Shown here piece after piece: positions 25,943-34,324 of a DNA stretch of 64,000 nt. Under the pieces are notes generated by a model. It was not told the origin of the DNA, made no database searches, and saw only the letters and a list, made by a program, of their open reading frames with translations. Positions within the stretch are counted from its first letter, which is position 1, and each line of letters starts with the position of its first letter. Position numbers and translations under genes: made by a program. This DNA is from Leadbetterella sp964489955 (GTDB lineage Bacteria; Bacteroidota; Bacteroidia; Cytophagales; Spirosomataceae), in contig CAZBAV010000005.1 in the NCBI GenBank assembly GCA_964489955.1, forward strand, positions 62,001 through 126,000, in the 5' to 3' direction.

Positions 25943-27007
25943 TTAGTTTTGGTTGATATCAATAAGGATTTTCACTTCTTCCGGATTGTTAACCAAAGCC
26001 TCAAAACCTTCTGACACAATATTATCAAGCTTAATCTTACTGGTGACCAGCTTTTCTACCGGCATCCTTCCGCTATGGATTAAGTCTATAACCTGCGGGA
26101 AAATATTACGGTAAGCAATGATTCCTTTAACGGTGATTTCACGTAAAACCTGATCAAGAGCATTATGCGTTACTGGCTTACCAAATAAAGCTACCAAAAC
26201 GGCCGTTCCTCCATTCCTCAACGATTCTATTCCTGTAGAAAATGAAGCCTGTACCCCTGCGGCATCCAGATACACATCTACACCATATCCCGTAATTTCC
26301 TTGACTTGTACAGCTATATCGGGTTCTTTAGCATTTATGATATGTGTAGCACCTATTTCTGCCGCTTTTGCCAAGCGTTTTTCGGCTATGTCTGTCACAA
26401 TAACTTTGGATGCTCCGGCCGCCAAAGCAGCTTGTACGCATAATAAACCAATAGGACCTGCACCCGAAACCAAAACAGTTTGCCCTACTTTCAAGCCGCT
26501 TTGTAATACTGCGTAAACTGCTACTGCAGCAGGCTCTACCAAAGCCCCTTGCTCGAACGTAAAATCATCTGGTATTTTATGTACCATGTAGTCTTCTACC
26601 ACCGTGTATTTTGCAAAACCTCCGTTAGAGCTGAGGCCAATGAAGCCAAGCGGTTCGGAAAGATTGTACTCTCCGTTTGGCACAAAAGGACTATCAAAGT
26701 TTTTAAAAATGGGTTCTACCACTACCCTATCGCCCTTTTTGAAACGACTTACATTTTCTCCTACTTCATCCACTATCCCAGAAAACTCATGGCCTAAGGT
26801 GGTAACTCCTTGGTGACCGTTTAAAGGGTATGGTTTATCCACGGGAATCAACTGTGGCCCATGTACATATTCGTGCAGGTCAGAACCACAAATACCGGCA
26901 AATTGCACGGCTATTTTTACCTGATTAGTTCCCGGTGACGGAATATCTGTTTCTTCTACCCTTATGTCATGCTCAGCATACCAACGGGCGGCTTTCATCT
27001 TGCTCAT
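25943..27007 (-). CDS. Zinc-dependent 2,3-butanediol dehydrogenase-like MDR protein, lacking the structural zinc site
   Basis: 354 residues, cytoplasmic, medium-chain dehydrogenase. Catalytic zinc ligands C40 (C-G-S-D), H73-E74 (G-H-E) and E98 are intact; the cofactor site is V-S-G-A-G-P-I-G-L-L. Overall layout, including the P-Q-L-I-P insert, fits (R,R)-butanediol/sorbitol dehydrogenases. The four cysteines that normally bind the structural zinc are all replaced (N103, S106, V109, S117), while the surrounding frame G-E-Y-N-L is kept. Single gene. Substrate could be a diol or polyol. Confidence 0.87.
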   Translation of the reverse strand: MSKMKAARWYAEHDIRVEETDIPSPGTNQVKIAVQFAGICGSDLHEYVHGPQLIPVDKPYPLNGHQGVTTLGHEFSGIVDEVGENVSRFKKGDRVVVEPIFKNFDSPFVPNGEYNLSEPLGFIGLSSNGGFAKYTVVEDYMVHKIPDDFTFEQGALVEPAAVAVYAVLQSGLKVGQTVLVSGAGPIGLLCVQAALAAGASKVIVTDIAEKRLAKAAEIGATHIINAKEPDIAVQVKEITGYGVDVYLDAAGVQASFSTGIESLRNGGTAVLVALFGKPVTHNALDQVLREITVKGIIAYRNIFPQVIDLIHSGRMPVEKLVTSKIKLDNIVSEGFEALVNNPEEVKILIDINQN

Positions 27008-27149
27008 AATTCAGTTTGTTTCTTGAGAACGAAGTTCGGTATACGAAAGCGGGTAAAAGCTGCCTCCGCCATTATTTAAATATGATTTTTATCATGTGCA
27101 TTTCCGTTTGCTACACTATAATCTAAATTATGTAGCAGATGTTTCGCAC

Positions 27150-27632
27150 TTACTTTTTGCGAGCGAGATGCGTGAGGTAATCTTCTATTTTAGACTTCGT
27201 TTTAGTACTGGAAAAGGCAAAAGATTTATCTCGCTTTCCATTTAAGTAGACGATATATTCGGGGAAAATGCTCTTTTTCCAGATCTTGGAATAATACTCT
27301 CTTGCAGCAGGAATTACTATCCAGTTGTCGTTAAAAAAGTCTCTTCCTTTATAGTTATTAATGGTGTGGAGATTGTTCTCCAGCAGAACTACAAATTTTA
27401 CATCTGATGAAGCGGAATACTTTACTGCTAAAGCATTGTAATAGGGAATATCCCGCACACAATAACCACAACCTAAACTGACTACCAAAAAAAACAATTT
27501 GCTTTCGGATAACTCCTTTTGAGTATACCTATTTCCATACCTATCTACCAAATCAGAATTTGGTAATTCTTGAGCCAGTAAAGCACTGTGAAACAAAACT
27601 ATAAATAGGGCCGGAATGAAAATTTTTATCAC
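27150..27632 (-). CDS. Secreted thioredoxin-like protein
   Basis: 160 residues, signal peptide ending L-L-A-Q21. A thioredoxin-like fold with C55-G-Y-C58 after L-F-F-L-V-V-S-L-G, then a region I-V-I-P-A-A and F-P-E-Y-I-V-Y (cis-proline position). It resembles TlpA/peroxiredoxin-like periplasmic redox proteins of the Bacteroidota; disulfide or thiol exchange in the periplasm is probable. Single gene. Confidence 0.78.
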   Translation of the reverse strand: MIKIFIPALFIVLFHSALLAQELPNSDLVDRYGNRYTQKELSESKLFFLVVSLGCGYCVRDIPYYNALAVKYSASSDVKFVVLLENNLHTINNYKGRDFFNDNWIVIPAAREYYSKIWKKSIFPEYIVYLNGKRDKSFAFSSTKTKSKIEDYLTHLARKK

Positions 27633-27717
27633 TTTCCTAATTCTCTGTTAAGCTATGTTTACAACCAAATACCAATACTTTATTAAACCTAAAGTGTGAT
27701 CAAAAGTGATGCAAACT

Positions 27718-29487
27718 TTAAATTATTTCCATCTTCTTCATCAAAAAAGTGGCACTTTTATTCTTGCAAATGCCATCGCGTAGCTTGTAGTCAAAAACCA
27801 ACTCATCGTTTATTATTTCTACTTCGAAGTTCTTGTTCTCCAATTTTTGAGGATGTTCTTCTACAAGTTTACACACCTCTAAGTCGTGTGTAGCAATGCC
27901 GCCAATTGCAGACTTCGAGATAATCTTTTTTATAACTCCTATGGTTCCAGACTGCTTGTCGTCAGAGTTTGTACCCCTAAGAATCTCATCCAGCAATACA
28001 AAACAGGTTTCCGTTTCTAAGTGGTTTATGATAGTTTTCAGTCGCTTTACTTCGGCAAAGAAATAGGATTCGCCGCTAGCCAATGAGTCTGACTGCCGCA
28101 TAGAAACCAATACGGGTAAAGGGTGTATGCTGCCGGATGATGCACAAATTGGAGACCCAACTCCTGCCAAAACCATGTTTACTCCCAAGGTACGCAAAAA
28201 CGTACTTTTCCCCGACATATTAGAACCCGTAAGGATTACAAAATTGCTTTCTGTAATACGTATACTGTTAGTAACTCTTGTTCCTTCCGGTATCAATGGA
28301 TGTCCTAAGTCTGAAAAAGCCGCTTCTTTATTTTGGTTTAAAGATGGGTAAACAAAGCTCGGATTATTGTAAGCAAAGTTTGCTAGGCTACTTAAGCCCT
28401 CAAATTGCCCGATTATCTCTAACCATGCTTCCACTTTAGTTGCATGTACTTCTTTCCAGCGTAACAGAGAGCGAAGGGCATGAATATGGTATAAAACGAT
28501 TCCATTTAAAACTATGGCACCCAGCTGGAAGTTTATCCCTTGAATTTTCAGAAAATGATTGGATAAGATTTGAAGCTCTTTGCTGGCCCTATCCGCTAGC
28601 AGGATGTCTTGCCACAGCACCAGCTTTGGAGAGGTAAACTTCTCTTTTTCTATGCTCTGTAGTATAAATCCGTAATATTTAATGATTTGACTTACTCTTT
28701 GGGAGTTTATGACCTCTTGCTTTATTTTGGATAGCTGAGTACCCATAAAAGCAAGGTTCAGCACAAAAACTAACCCCACCCAAGCAAAGGGCAAGAAATC
28801 CAAAACAGCAGCAAGAAATACGCCCAAAAAAGCGGCCGCCATAAAGTACGAAACCAGGATAGTAATTTTGCTTAAGGGCTTTTGGGTCTCTTTTGCCCAG
28901 GCAATGAGCTTATCATAATCTTCCTCCTTATCTTCTATGCTTTTCCCTAATGCTGCAAAGTCTTGCCTCCACTCTAATTTCGATGTTAATTCTTTTACGG
29001 CAGCTTGGTTCTCTATTATTTGCTTGGGTTGCAAAATGCTTGTAAGTAAAGACGCTAAATTAGACTGTCCAACAAAAGTAGCTGTACGATTTAAATGATG
29101 GAAAAGAGAGGATTTACCAAAAAAATCGAGGTCAAATGTATAAAAGTGCGATGGATTTATGTTCCTGCTGCCGTCATAAAATGGTAATTCCTTATTACTT
29201 AAAAAACCGATTTCTTCCTGATTAACTTTAGCCAAATTACCCAGAATCTTCCTTTGCCATAGTAAAGACCGATGTTTGATAACTAATATTATAAAGAGAG
29301 CCAAAGCAACCAAAACGATGGCTAAGAAATGGATGGACTCCGTTACCAAAAACTTATAGGTACAGAACACTATGGCTATTGCTAATACTAGTCGTATTGT
29401 GCCTAAGTTGTACGATTTTTTTGAGAGTTCTGCTGCTTTTGCAGCATAGGAAGTATACAGCTCTGTATATTTTTCTAAAGGCTTCAT
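27718..29487 (-). CDS. Membrane-anchored MutS-family ATPase
   Basis: 589 residues. Membrane helices at about 29-47 and 52-70, and a second pair at about 208-228 and 233-248. Then a helical MutS core (about 255-390) and a full MutS ATPase: Walker A T-G-S-N-M-S-G-K-S-T (420-429), signature-like S-G-E-S-Y-F-F-A-E (471-479), Walker B C-F-V-L-L-D-E (495-501), and A-T-H-D (532-535). The mismatch-binding N-terminal domain and Smr nuclease domain are absent. Such short MutS-related proteins occur in Bacteroidota with unknown role; action at the membrane on DNA is inference. Single gene. Confidence 0.88.
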   Translation of the reverse strand: MKPLEKYTELYTSYAAKAAELSKKSYNLGTIRLVLAIAIVFCTYKFLVTESIHFLAIVLVALALFIILVIKHRSLLWQRKILGNLAKVNQEEIGFLSNKELPFYDGSRNINPSHFYTFDLDFFGKSSLFHHLNRTATFVGQSNLASLLTSILQPKQIIENQAAVKELTSKLEWRQDFAALGKSIEDKEEDYDKLIAWAKETQKPLSKITILVSYFMAAAFLGVFLAAVLDFLPFAWVGLVFVLNLAFMGTQLSKIKQEVINSQRVSQIIKYYGFILQSIEKEKFTSPKLVLWQDILLADRASKELQILSNHFLKIQGINFQLGAIVLNGIVLYHIHALRSLLRWKEVHATKVEAWLEIIGQFEGLSSLANFAYNNPSFVYPSLNQNKEAAFSDLGHPLIPEGTRVTNSIRITESNFVILTGSNMSGKSTFLRTLGVNMVLAGVGSPICASSGSIHPLPVLVSMRQSDSLASGESYFFAEVKRLKTIINHLETETCFVLLDEILRGTNSDDKQSGTIGVIKKIISKSAIGGIATHDLEVCKLVEEHPQKLENKNFEVEIINDELVFDYKLRDGICKNKSATFLMKKMEII

Positions 29488-29598
29488 CCAATTATATTTT
29501 TATGAGAACAAAAATCCCCACCAAAAGATTTATACCGAAGCTAAGATGCCGGATTCTTGCCTTTCAATACCTGCAAAAAACCGACCGTCATAAACCGC

Positions 29599-29629
29599 TT
29601 TGGTTTACGATTTTCTTTCTATAAATTCG
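29599..29629 (+). promoter_or_regulatory. Promoter of the 165-aa hypothetical gene
   Basis: TTTG (29599-29602), exactly 19 nt, TAAATTCG (29622-29629; 7/8 match to TAnnTTTG), 22 nt before the ATG at 29652. Confidence 0.55.
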
Positions 29630-29651
29630 GAATAGATTAAATAAGTAGAAT

Positions 29652-30149
29652 ATGAAAACGTACAGAATACTTCCTGACAAAAAACGCACTTATACCCTAC
29701 TTGACGGAGAAACGCCACTTTCTACCCTCAAATATGACGGCATGTTCTCAAACAATGGTGTTCTGGATGTGCCCAATACCCTCTTAACTATACGGATAGA
29801 AAACACCAATTTCTGGAAAGGTATTTACGAAGTTAAAGAAGGAGACAGGGTTTTACTTTCTTACCGCATGAATTGGAAGGGAATTATAGAGATAAGAACT
29901 TTCTTTGGCTATGATAACAGTGTGTTTTCACTTAAAAGTGAGGGATATTCTTGGAGAAAGTTCACTCTTGTAGATATTACGGGCAAGGAACTTGTGAAAA
30001 TGGACTCTGAAATGACCTGGAGTAATTATAAACACGTTTTTACAACCACGGATGAGTTTGAAAGTATGGAATACAAAGAGGTCTTCTTGCTTTCTTTAGT
30101 ACATAGCATAAACTACTTTATCAGTACGCGAGTGGCGGTGGCAACGTAG
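29652..30149 (+). CDS. Hypothetical cytoplasmic protein
   Basis: 165 residues, no signal peptide. Alternating short beta strands (Y-T-L-L-D-G-E, L-T-I-R-I-E-N, G-I-I-E-I-R-T-F-F-G-Y) suggest an all-beta fold somewhat like LURP-one/scramblase-type barrels, with a hydrophobic C-terminal helix (V-F-L-L-S-L-V-H-S-I-N-Y-F-I). No family can be named. A good promoter supports expression; it stands alone between minus-strand genes. Confidence 0.7.
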   Translation: MKTYRILPDKKRTYTLLDGETPLSTLKYDGMFSNNGVLDVPNTLLTIRIENTNFWKGIYEVKEGDRVLLSYRMNWKGIIEIRTFFGYDNSVFSLKSEGYSWRKFTLVDITGKELVKMDSEMTWSNYKHVFTTTDEFESMEYKEVFLLSLVHSINYFISTRVAVAT

Positions 30150-30251
30150 GTTAAAAGTAAGGCAACGTATAATTTATTATTCTTTGCATACTTGAAAATT
30201 CAGAGAATTACAAATAAGCATACCCCTATTGTAAGTATCTTTGAGAAAAAG

Positions 30252-30794
30252 CTACTTCTTAAGTGAGTCCAAAATTTCGGCTATCTTCTTTTGTCTAGTT
30301 TCGGGCCTTTTAGCAAATGATACCTTGTAGAGAAGTAGTTTTTTTGCTGATTTACTTAAAGCCAAAAAAGCTTCTTTGATTTCAGACCGCATTGCAAGTG
30401 CTTCTTCCAGTTCATCGGGTATGACTAAGGCTTCTACAGAGTCTAAGCTTGTCCAAGAGCCGTTTTCTTTAGCTATTTCTATGCTTTTGTAACCCGCTGG
30501 GCTCATCTTTCCGCATGCTATAAGTTCCTCTACTTTGTCTTTATTGATTTTAGACCATGTACTTTTAGCCCTCCTTTTACTGAAAATCTGATGCGAAGTT
30601 TCTGTGTCTATTTTAACTTTTTTGCTGTCTATCCATCCGAAACACAGGGCTTCGTCTACGGCTTCCCTCCATGTAATGGAGTTTTTTGCAGATGACTTAT
30701 TGTGTAAGACAAGCCAAACAGAATCTGCGGAAAGATGATTTTCTACTAACCATTCTCTCCAGACTGAGGGATTTTCTGCATGAAAGGTTTCCAT
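30252..30794 (-). CDS. YdeI/OmpD-associated family protein
   Basis: 180 residues. Opening F-H-A-x-x-P-x-V-W-R-E-W-L and the block E-A-L-C-F-G-W-I-D-S-K (about 48-58) with R-R-A-K-S-T-W-S-K-I-N are hallmarks of the YdeI-type family. The C-terminal R-P-E-T-R-Q-K-K-I is also typical. Function is not established in the family. First of several small cytoplasmic minus-strand genes, with no overlap to neighbours. Confidence 0.88.
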   Translation of the reverse strand: METFHAENPSVWREWLVENHLSADSVWLVLHNKSSAKNSITWREAVDEALCFGWIDSKKVKIDTETSHQIFSKRRAKSTWSKINKDKVEELIACGKMSPAGYKSIEIAKENGSWTSLDSVEALVIPDELEEALAMRSEIKEAFLALSKSAKKLLLYKVSFAKRPETRQKKIAEILDSLKK

Positions 30795-30869
30795 TCTAAG
30801 TATGTCTATTTTCTTAAATTACTGGGCAGATTTACATCTAGTTCAATCCTATTTGGCACTGAATATCAG

Positions 30870-31307
30870 CTACTTTATCCTACAAGAACATTCATGGTGT
30901 TCGCCGATGTATTTCATAGATTCTAAACAGAGTTCTTTTAAAACATCTTCATTTATGTCAGCTAGCTTTTTTACGTAAATGCAGGCTTTAGCCATTTTAA
31001 ATTTTCCAAAATTGGTCAGCAACTCTTTACTTCTGTCTGTATCAGAATAAATATATAGTGAAAATGCCGCTTTTCTGGGCGAAAAACCAAGAACTGGAGC
31101 ATCTCCTTCATGACCACTGGCATATTTGTAATGGTAATTTCCAAATCCAACAATAGTTGGTCCCCACATTTTAGGTTCAGAATCTGACCAGTCCTGCATT
31201 AATTCTATCAAACGGAAGCTATCCGTTTTCTTCTGCTCATTTTCTACGTATGAGTTAATAAAATCTGCGACGTCCTTGCCCGTATATGTTGTTTTTGTTT
31301 GTGCCAT
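30870..31307 (-). CDS. DUF1801 domain protein
   Basis: 145 residues. The family block M-W-G-P-T-I-V-G-F-G-N-Y-H-Y-K-Y (about 47-62) followed by G-F-S-P-R-K-A-A-F-S-L-Y-I-Y marks DUF1801 (YdhG-like). Proteins of this kind are small, cytoplasmic and uncharacterised. C-terminal H-E-C-S-C may hold a metal. It lies 18 nt downstream of the Nudix gene on the same strand. Confidence 0.87.
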   Translation of the reverse strand: MAQTKTTYTGKDVADFINSYVENEQKKTDSFRLIELMQDWSDSEPKMWGPTIVGFGNYHYKYASGHEGDAPVLGFSPRKAAFSLYIYSDTDRSKELLTNFGKFKMAKACIYVKKLADINEDVLKELCLESMKYIGEHHECSCRIK

Positions 31308-31325
31308 AGTGGAAAAACGAAGCTT

Positions 31326-31904
31326 TTATAAAATTTTGTTTAACTTAATATATTGGAGAAGCATTATCGTTTTACCATCCTTAATCTGGCCATTACCAAC
31401 CATTTCCATGACCTCATCTATGTTAAGTTCTAACACTTCAATATTTTCTTCTTCCGATTCCACTCCACCCCCATCGCTCACTTTCATTTCTTTGGCATAT
31501 TCTGCAATAAAGAAATAAAGGATTTCAGTTACAGAACCTGGAGACATATACGCTTCAAATACCTTACGGACTTCGTTAATTTTATAACCTGTTTCTTCCT
31601 CAGTTTCACGTTTAATGCAGTCCTCCGCATTATTTTTGTCTAATAAACCCGCACAAACCTCTATTAGCATCCCGTCTTCATTTCCGTTCACGTAAGTAGG
31701 CAGACGAAACTGTCTTGTAAGAATTACAGACTTTTGCTCCTTGTTATAGAGTAAAATTGCGGCCCCATTTCCCCTATCGTAAGCCTCTCTACTTTGGGTT
31801 TGTTTAGTCCCATCTTTCTTTGTGTATTCGTATGTTATTTTTCTTAGCGTATACCAGTTGTCCGAAAGAATCTGGCTCTCTAAAATTTTGATGTCTTTAA
31901 TCAT
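31326..31904 (-). CDS. nudK: NudK-type GDP-mannose pyrophosphatase (Nudix)
   Basis: 192 residues, the length of E. coli NudK (191). Nudix-box region G-L-L-D ... R-E-T-E-E-E-T-G-Y, with the conserved M-S-P-G-S-V-T-E after it as in NudK. The first box glutamate appears to be Asn. It hydrolyses GDP-mannose or related nucleotide sugars. Likely co-transcribed with the following DUF1801 gene. Confidence 0.86.
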   Translation of the reverse strand: MIKDIKILESQILSDNWYTLRKITYEYTKKDGTKQTQSREAYDRGNGAAILLYNKEQKSVILTRQFRLPTYVNGNEDGMLIEVCAGLLDKNNAEDCIKRETEEETGYKINEVRKVFEAYMSPGSVTEILYFFIAEYAKEMKVSDGGGVESEEENIEVLELNIDEVMEMVGNGQIKDGKTIMLLQYIKLNKIL

Positions 31905-31985
31905 TCTGTTAGTAAGATGTATTTCTTTATAGTGAAAACGCTCTTGTATCTAAAAAATTCCGCGATTTACTGTAATGTTGTGTTC

Positions 31986-32615
31986 TTATAGTTTAGCTAC
32001 ATTAAACCTCAGAACTGTTTTTAGTTTTTCTGAGGGAGTTTTTCGGGCATCGCTAAGATAGATTTCTCTATGTATTTTAGACACCCTTTTATATTGGTTT
32101 TGCTCCGCAAAGAGCTCCATCAATTTAAAACTCTCTGGCTCAGTATCATAACTACCTAAGTGAAGCATTTGTATACAATCTCCCTCTATAATTTCTTCAA
32201 ATTTAACCTGATTTAATAAGTCGTTTGGCTTTTTCTTTTGGGTCAGTTCTATTATCTGCTCTGCATAGCAGTTATCCACAAAGTCTGGTTGCCTTATCAT
32301 TAACTTAAATACCAAATCATTTTTATCAATCGTTCCCATGTAGGTTTTCCTGGCCTCCTCGGTTATATCCCATATCCCTTCTAATGGATAAACGGTGTAG
32401 TCAAAGTAACCTTGGGGTTCAATTCCTTTTTTGGGGCTCATTTTTACAGCATAGGCCAGTGAGAAAAGTGCTGCCACATAATCTGCAAAGAACGCGTCAT
32501 TCGGATTTCCTTTTCCCTCTATGGTGAAGAATTTAAATAGAGGTAGCGAAACCAGTTCCGGTTGGTTTTTTGGCAAGTAAAATTGCTTCTCGCTCTTTTT
32601 CCACTCGTGTTTCAT
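31986..32615 (-). CDS. GyrI-like small-molecule-binding domain protein
   Basis: 209 residues. K-F-F-T-I-E-G-K-G-N-P-N-D (27-39) and A-Y-A-V-K-M are typical of the GyrI-like/SOUL-superfamily proteins, with a second half Q-M-L-H-L-G-S-Y-D-x-E-P matching the duplicated domain. Family members bind hydrophobic ligands; function here unknown. No DNA-binding domain is present. A DnaA-box-like 9-mer lies inside (32272-32280) and is taken as chance. Confidence 0.87.
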   Translation of the reverse strand: MKHEWKKSEKQFYLPKNQPELVSLPLFKFFTIEGKGNPNDAFFADYVAALFSLAYAVKMSPKKGIEPQGYFDYTVYPLEGIWDITEEARKTYMGTIDKNDLVFKLMIRQPDFVDNCYAEQIIELTQKKKPNDLLNQVKFEEIIEGDCIQMLHLGSYDTEPESFKLMELFAEQNQYKRVSKIHREIYLSDARKTPSEKLKTVLRFNVAKL

Positions 32616-32811
32616 AAGGTGTTTTTGGGTACAAAGAAAAGTCCCCTAATGACAAGCCTATGTCAGGAGTAAACTAAAATTTTCGAAAAAATATAATATG
32701 GACTGGTTTTGAAGAAATTAGAATATTTTTCAGACTGCATACACGATGCTAAACGATCTAAGTTTTTTCAGAATATCCAAAAGAATCCTATCATAGAGCA
32801 GCTAAATATAG

Positions 32812-32839
32812 AAAGAGGATTTGGTCTCAAATCCTCTTT
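32812..32839 (-). terminator. Terminator of the DsbA-like gene
   Basis: Perfect 12-bp stem AAAGAGGATTTG / CAAATCCTCTTT with a 4-nt loop, 77 nt after the DsbA-like stop on its strand, followed by a weak U-rich stretch. The surrounding gap 32616-32915 shows nothing else. Confidence 0.65.
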
Positions 32840-32915
32840 ACACTTAATAAAATTTATGCCATTATTACGTTCATAGTGGGCTTCTCATACTAAGTAACTG
32901 CACTACTCTAAAAGG

Positions 32916-33878
32916 TCATGTAGATGATAGTCTAGACCCTTGGCATTTCTTCATATTCCAGATAGAACCGTTTTTAGTGACTTGCTTTTCTAAGTGACCC
33001 TTGGCAGTCAAGTCATCTAATATTTCTTCGCTTTTACTTCTTGGCGTGTCTGTAAGTACCGAAAACTCTTTGGCAGTAAGGCTGTTGTATTTCGAGAAAA
33101 TTCCCTTCCAAGTTTTGTCGTACTCTTTTTTGGTGGAAGTGGAATGCAACTTTAGTACAGCGTTTTCAAATTGGACATATGGCTTGGTTCCAATTACAAT
33201 TTCGGTATTTCCATCGTTATTCGTGAAGAACATAGTTGGAAAACTTCTAACTCTTAGTTCTCTTCCCAATTTTAAGTCTTCCTGAAATAAGTCTTTCGCT
33301 TTGGTGTCATAATCTTTTTTAAACTGATCTTTATCCAAACCTACATTAATGGCAGCGGCTTCTAAATGCTCCCATTTAGAAATGTTTTTTCTTTGGATAA
33401 ACACCATTATTCTCACCTCACGAAGAAACAAGATAGCTTTGTCATTATCTTGCAATTGAGCTGCTTTAAAAGCAATAGAAGCTGGATATGAAGAACTTAA
33501 TGGATCCTGAAGCCATACATCGCCGTCAATTGGCATATCATAATGCAAACTTACTTCATCCCAGTGATGGGCTACATCTGAGGGTTTACTTATGCCTCCG
33601 CTATTATAACTCCAGTCAGGCAAAAGACCGCCCATTCTGTATTCTATCTCAACATCGCCGCCATATTCTAGTTTCAGTTTTCTTAACTGCGGTTCTATAC
33701 CCCAGCATGACGAACAGATAGGGTCTGTATAATAGATTACCTTTACGGGTTTACTCTTTGCTTTTATTTTTTGAGCGTCATTGGCTTCATTTGGGTCAAT
33801 TGGCAGTTCGCAAACTCCAGTCTCGGGATTACATATTAAAGGGTTTTTATTTTCGTTTTTTTGAGCATGAGTATTCAT
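32916..33878 (-). CDS. DsbA-family thiol-disulfide oxidoreductase (SpxH-like), signal peptide disrupted by a frameshift
   Basis: 320 residues from the ATG at 33878. DsbA fold with active site P-I-C55-S-S-C58-W after V-K-V-I-Y-Y-T-D, and an R-M-G-G-L-L-P-D-W stretch typical of the SpxH/YjbH-like group. A C-terminal portion (about 235-315) resembles a small winged helix. Upstream, an ATG at 33927 would encode a fine signal peptide ending T-H-A-Q in the correct register only if an A9 run (33916-33924) were A8; as sequenced it is out of frame by one base. C16 and C23 near the N-terminus may form an extra disulfide. Divergent from an HxlR regulator. Confidence 0.8.
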   Translation of the reverse strand: MNTHAQKNENKNPLICNPETGVCELPIDPNEANDAQKIKAKSKPVKVIYYTDPICSSCWGIEPQLRKLKLEYGGDVEIEYRMGGLLPDWSYNSGGISKPSDVAHHWDEVSLHYDMPIDGDVWLQDPLSSSYPASIAFKAAQLQDNDKAILFLREVRIMVFIQRKNISKWEHLEAAAINVGLDKDQFKKDYDTKAKDLFQEDLKLGRELRVRSFPTMFFTNNDGNTEIVIGTKPYVQFENAVLKLHSTSTKKEYDKTWKGIFSKYNSLTAKEFSVLTDTPRSKSEEILDDLTAKGHLEKQVTKNGSIWNMKKCQGSRLSST

Positions 33879-33915
33879 GTTTCCTGCTATTAAAAGTGAT
33901 AATAATATAAAGTGC

Positions 33916-33924
33916 TTTTTTTTT
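33916..33924 (-). other. A9 homopolymer that breaks the signal-peptide frame
   Basis: Nine A residues (minus strand) directly after ATG 33927. Eight would join a 22-residue signal peptide to the DsbA-like frame. Either a sequencing indel, a true mutation, or a slippage-controlled site. Confidence 0.65.
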
Positions 33925-33933
33925 CATGTTCCT

Positions 33934-33941
33934 TAATTTTG
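33934..33941 (+). promoter_or_regulatory. Candidate -7 box (TAATTTTG) of the HxlR gene
   Basis: Perfect TAnnTTTG 47 nt before ATG 33989, within the 61 nt between the two divergent starts (33927 and 33989). An HxlR protein would plausibly bind here. Confidence 0.4.
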
Positions 33942-33988
33942 TGTAAATTTCCAGACAATTATTATCGCAAACAATAAGTCAGTTTTTT

Positions 33989-34300
33989 ATGACTACCAAA
34001 GATATTAATAATGATTCCGGAGCTTGCCCCGCACAAGCCTTATTAAAACTTCTTTCTGGAAAATGGAAACCTGAAATTTTCCGCTTGGCGGTAGATGGTC
34101 CAATACGCTTCAGCAGTCTTTTAAATGAAATTGAAGGGAGTAATAAGCAATCTATAGCGGTGGCTTTAAGAGAACTAGAAGAAGTGAAGATTCTTGATAA
34201 AGTGGTAGTTAAAGAAAAACCTCTTCATATTGAATACAACCTTACAGAAAAAGGGGTCTCGTTAATTTCTGTTTTCAGACAGCTGGAGGTGATGAATTAA
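33989..34300 (+). CDS. HxlR-family transcriptional regulator
   Basis: 103 residues. MarR-like winged helix: C-P-A-Q-A-L-L-K-L-L-S-G-K-W-K-P-E-I (about 10-27), P-I-R-F-S-S-L, S-I-A-V-A-L-R-E-L, and wing Y-N-L-T-E-K-G. The Cys near residue 10 before the W-K-P motif is shared by redox- or electrophile-sensing HxlR proteins. Divergent from the DsbA-like oxidoreductase, which suggests control of that gene in response to thiol stress (inference). Confidence 0.94.
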   Translation: MTTKDINNDSGACPAQALLKLLSGKWKPEIFRLAVDGPIRFSSLLNEIEGSNKQSIAVALRELEEVKILDKVVVKEKPLHIEYNLTEKGVSLISVFRQLEVMN

Positions 34301-34324
34301 GTTAGACCGTCAATAACATTCTAC

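Noticed and set aside
32272..32280. Perfect TTATCCACA inside the GyrI-like gene
   Set aside because: Single copy inside coding sequence, far from the other origin signals; expected by chance.
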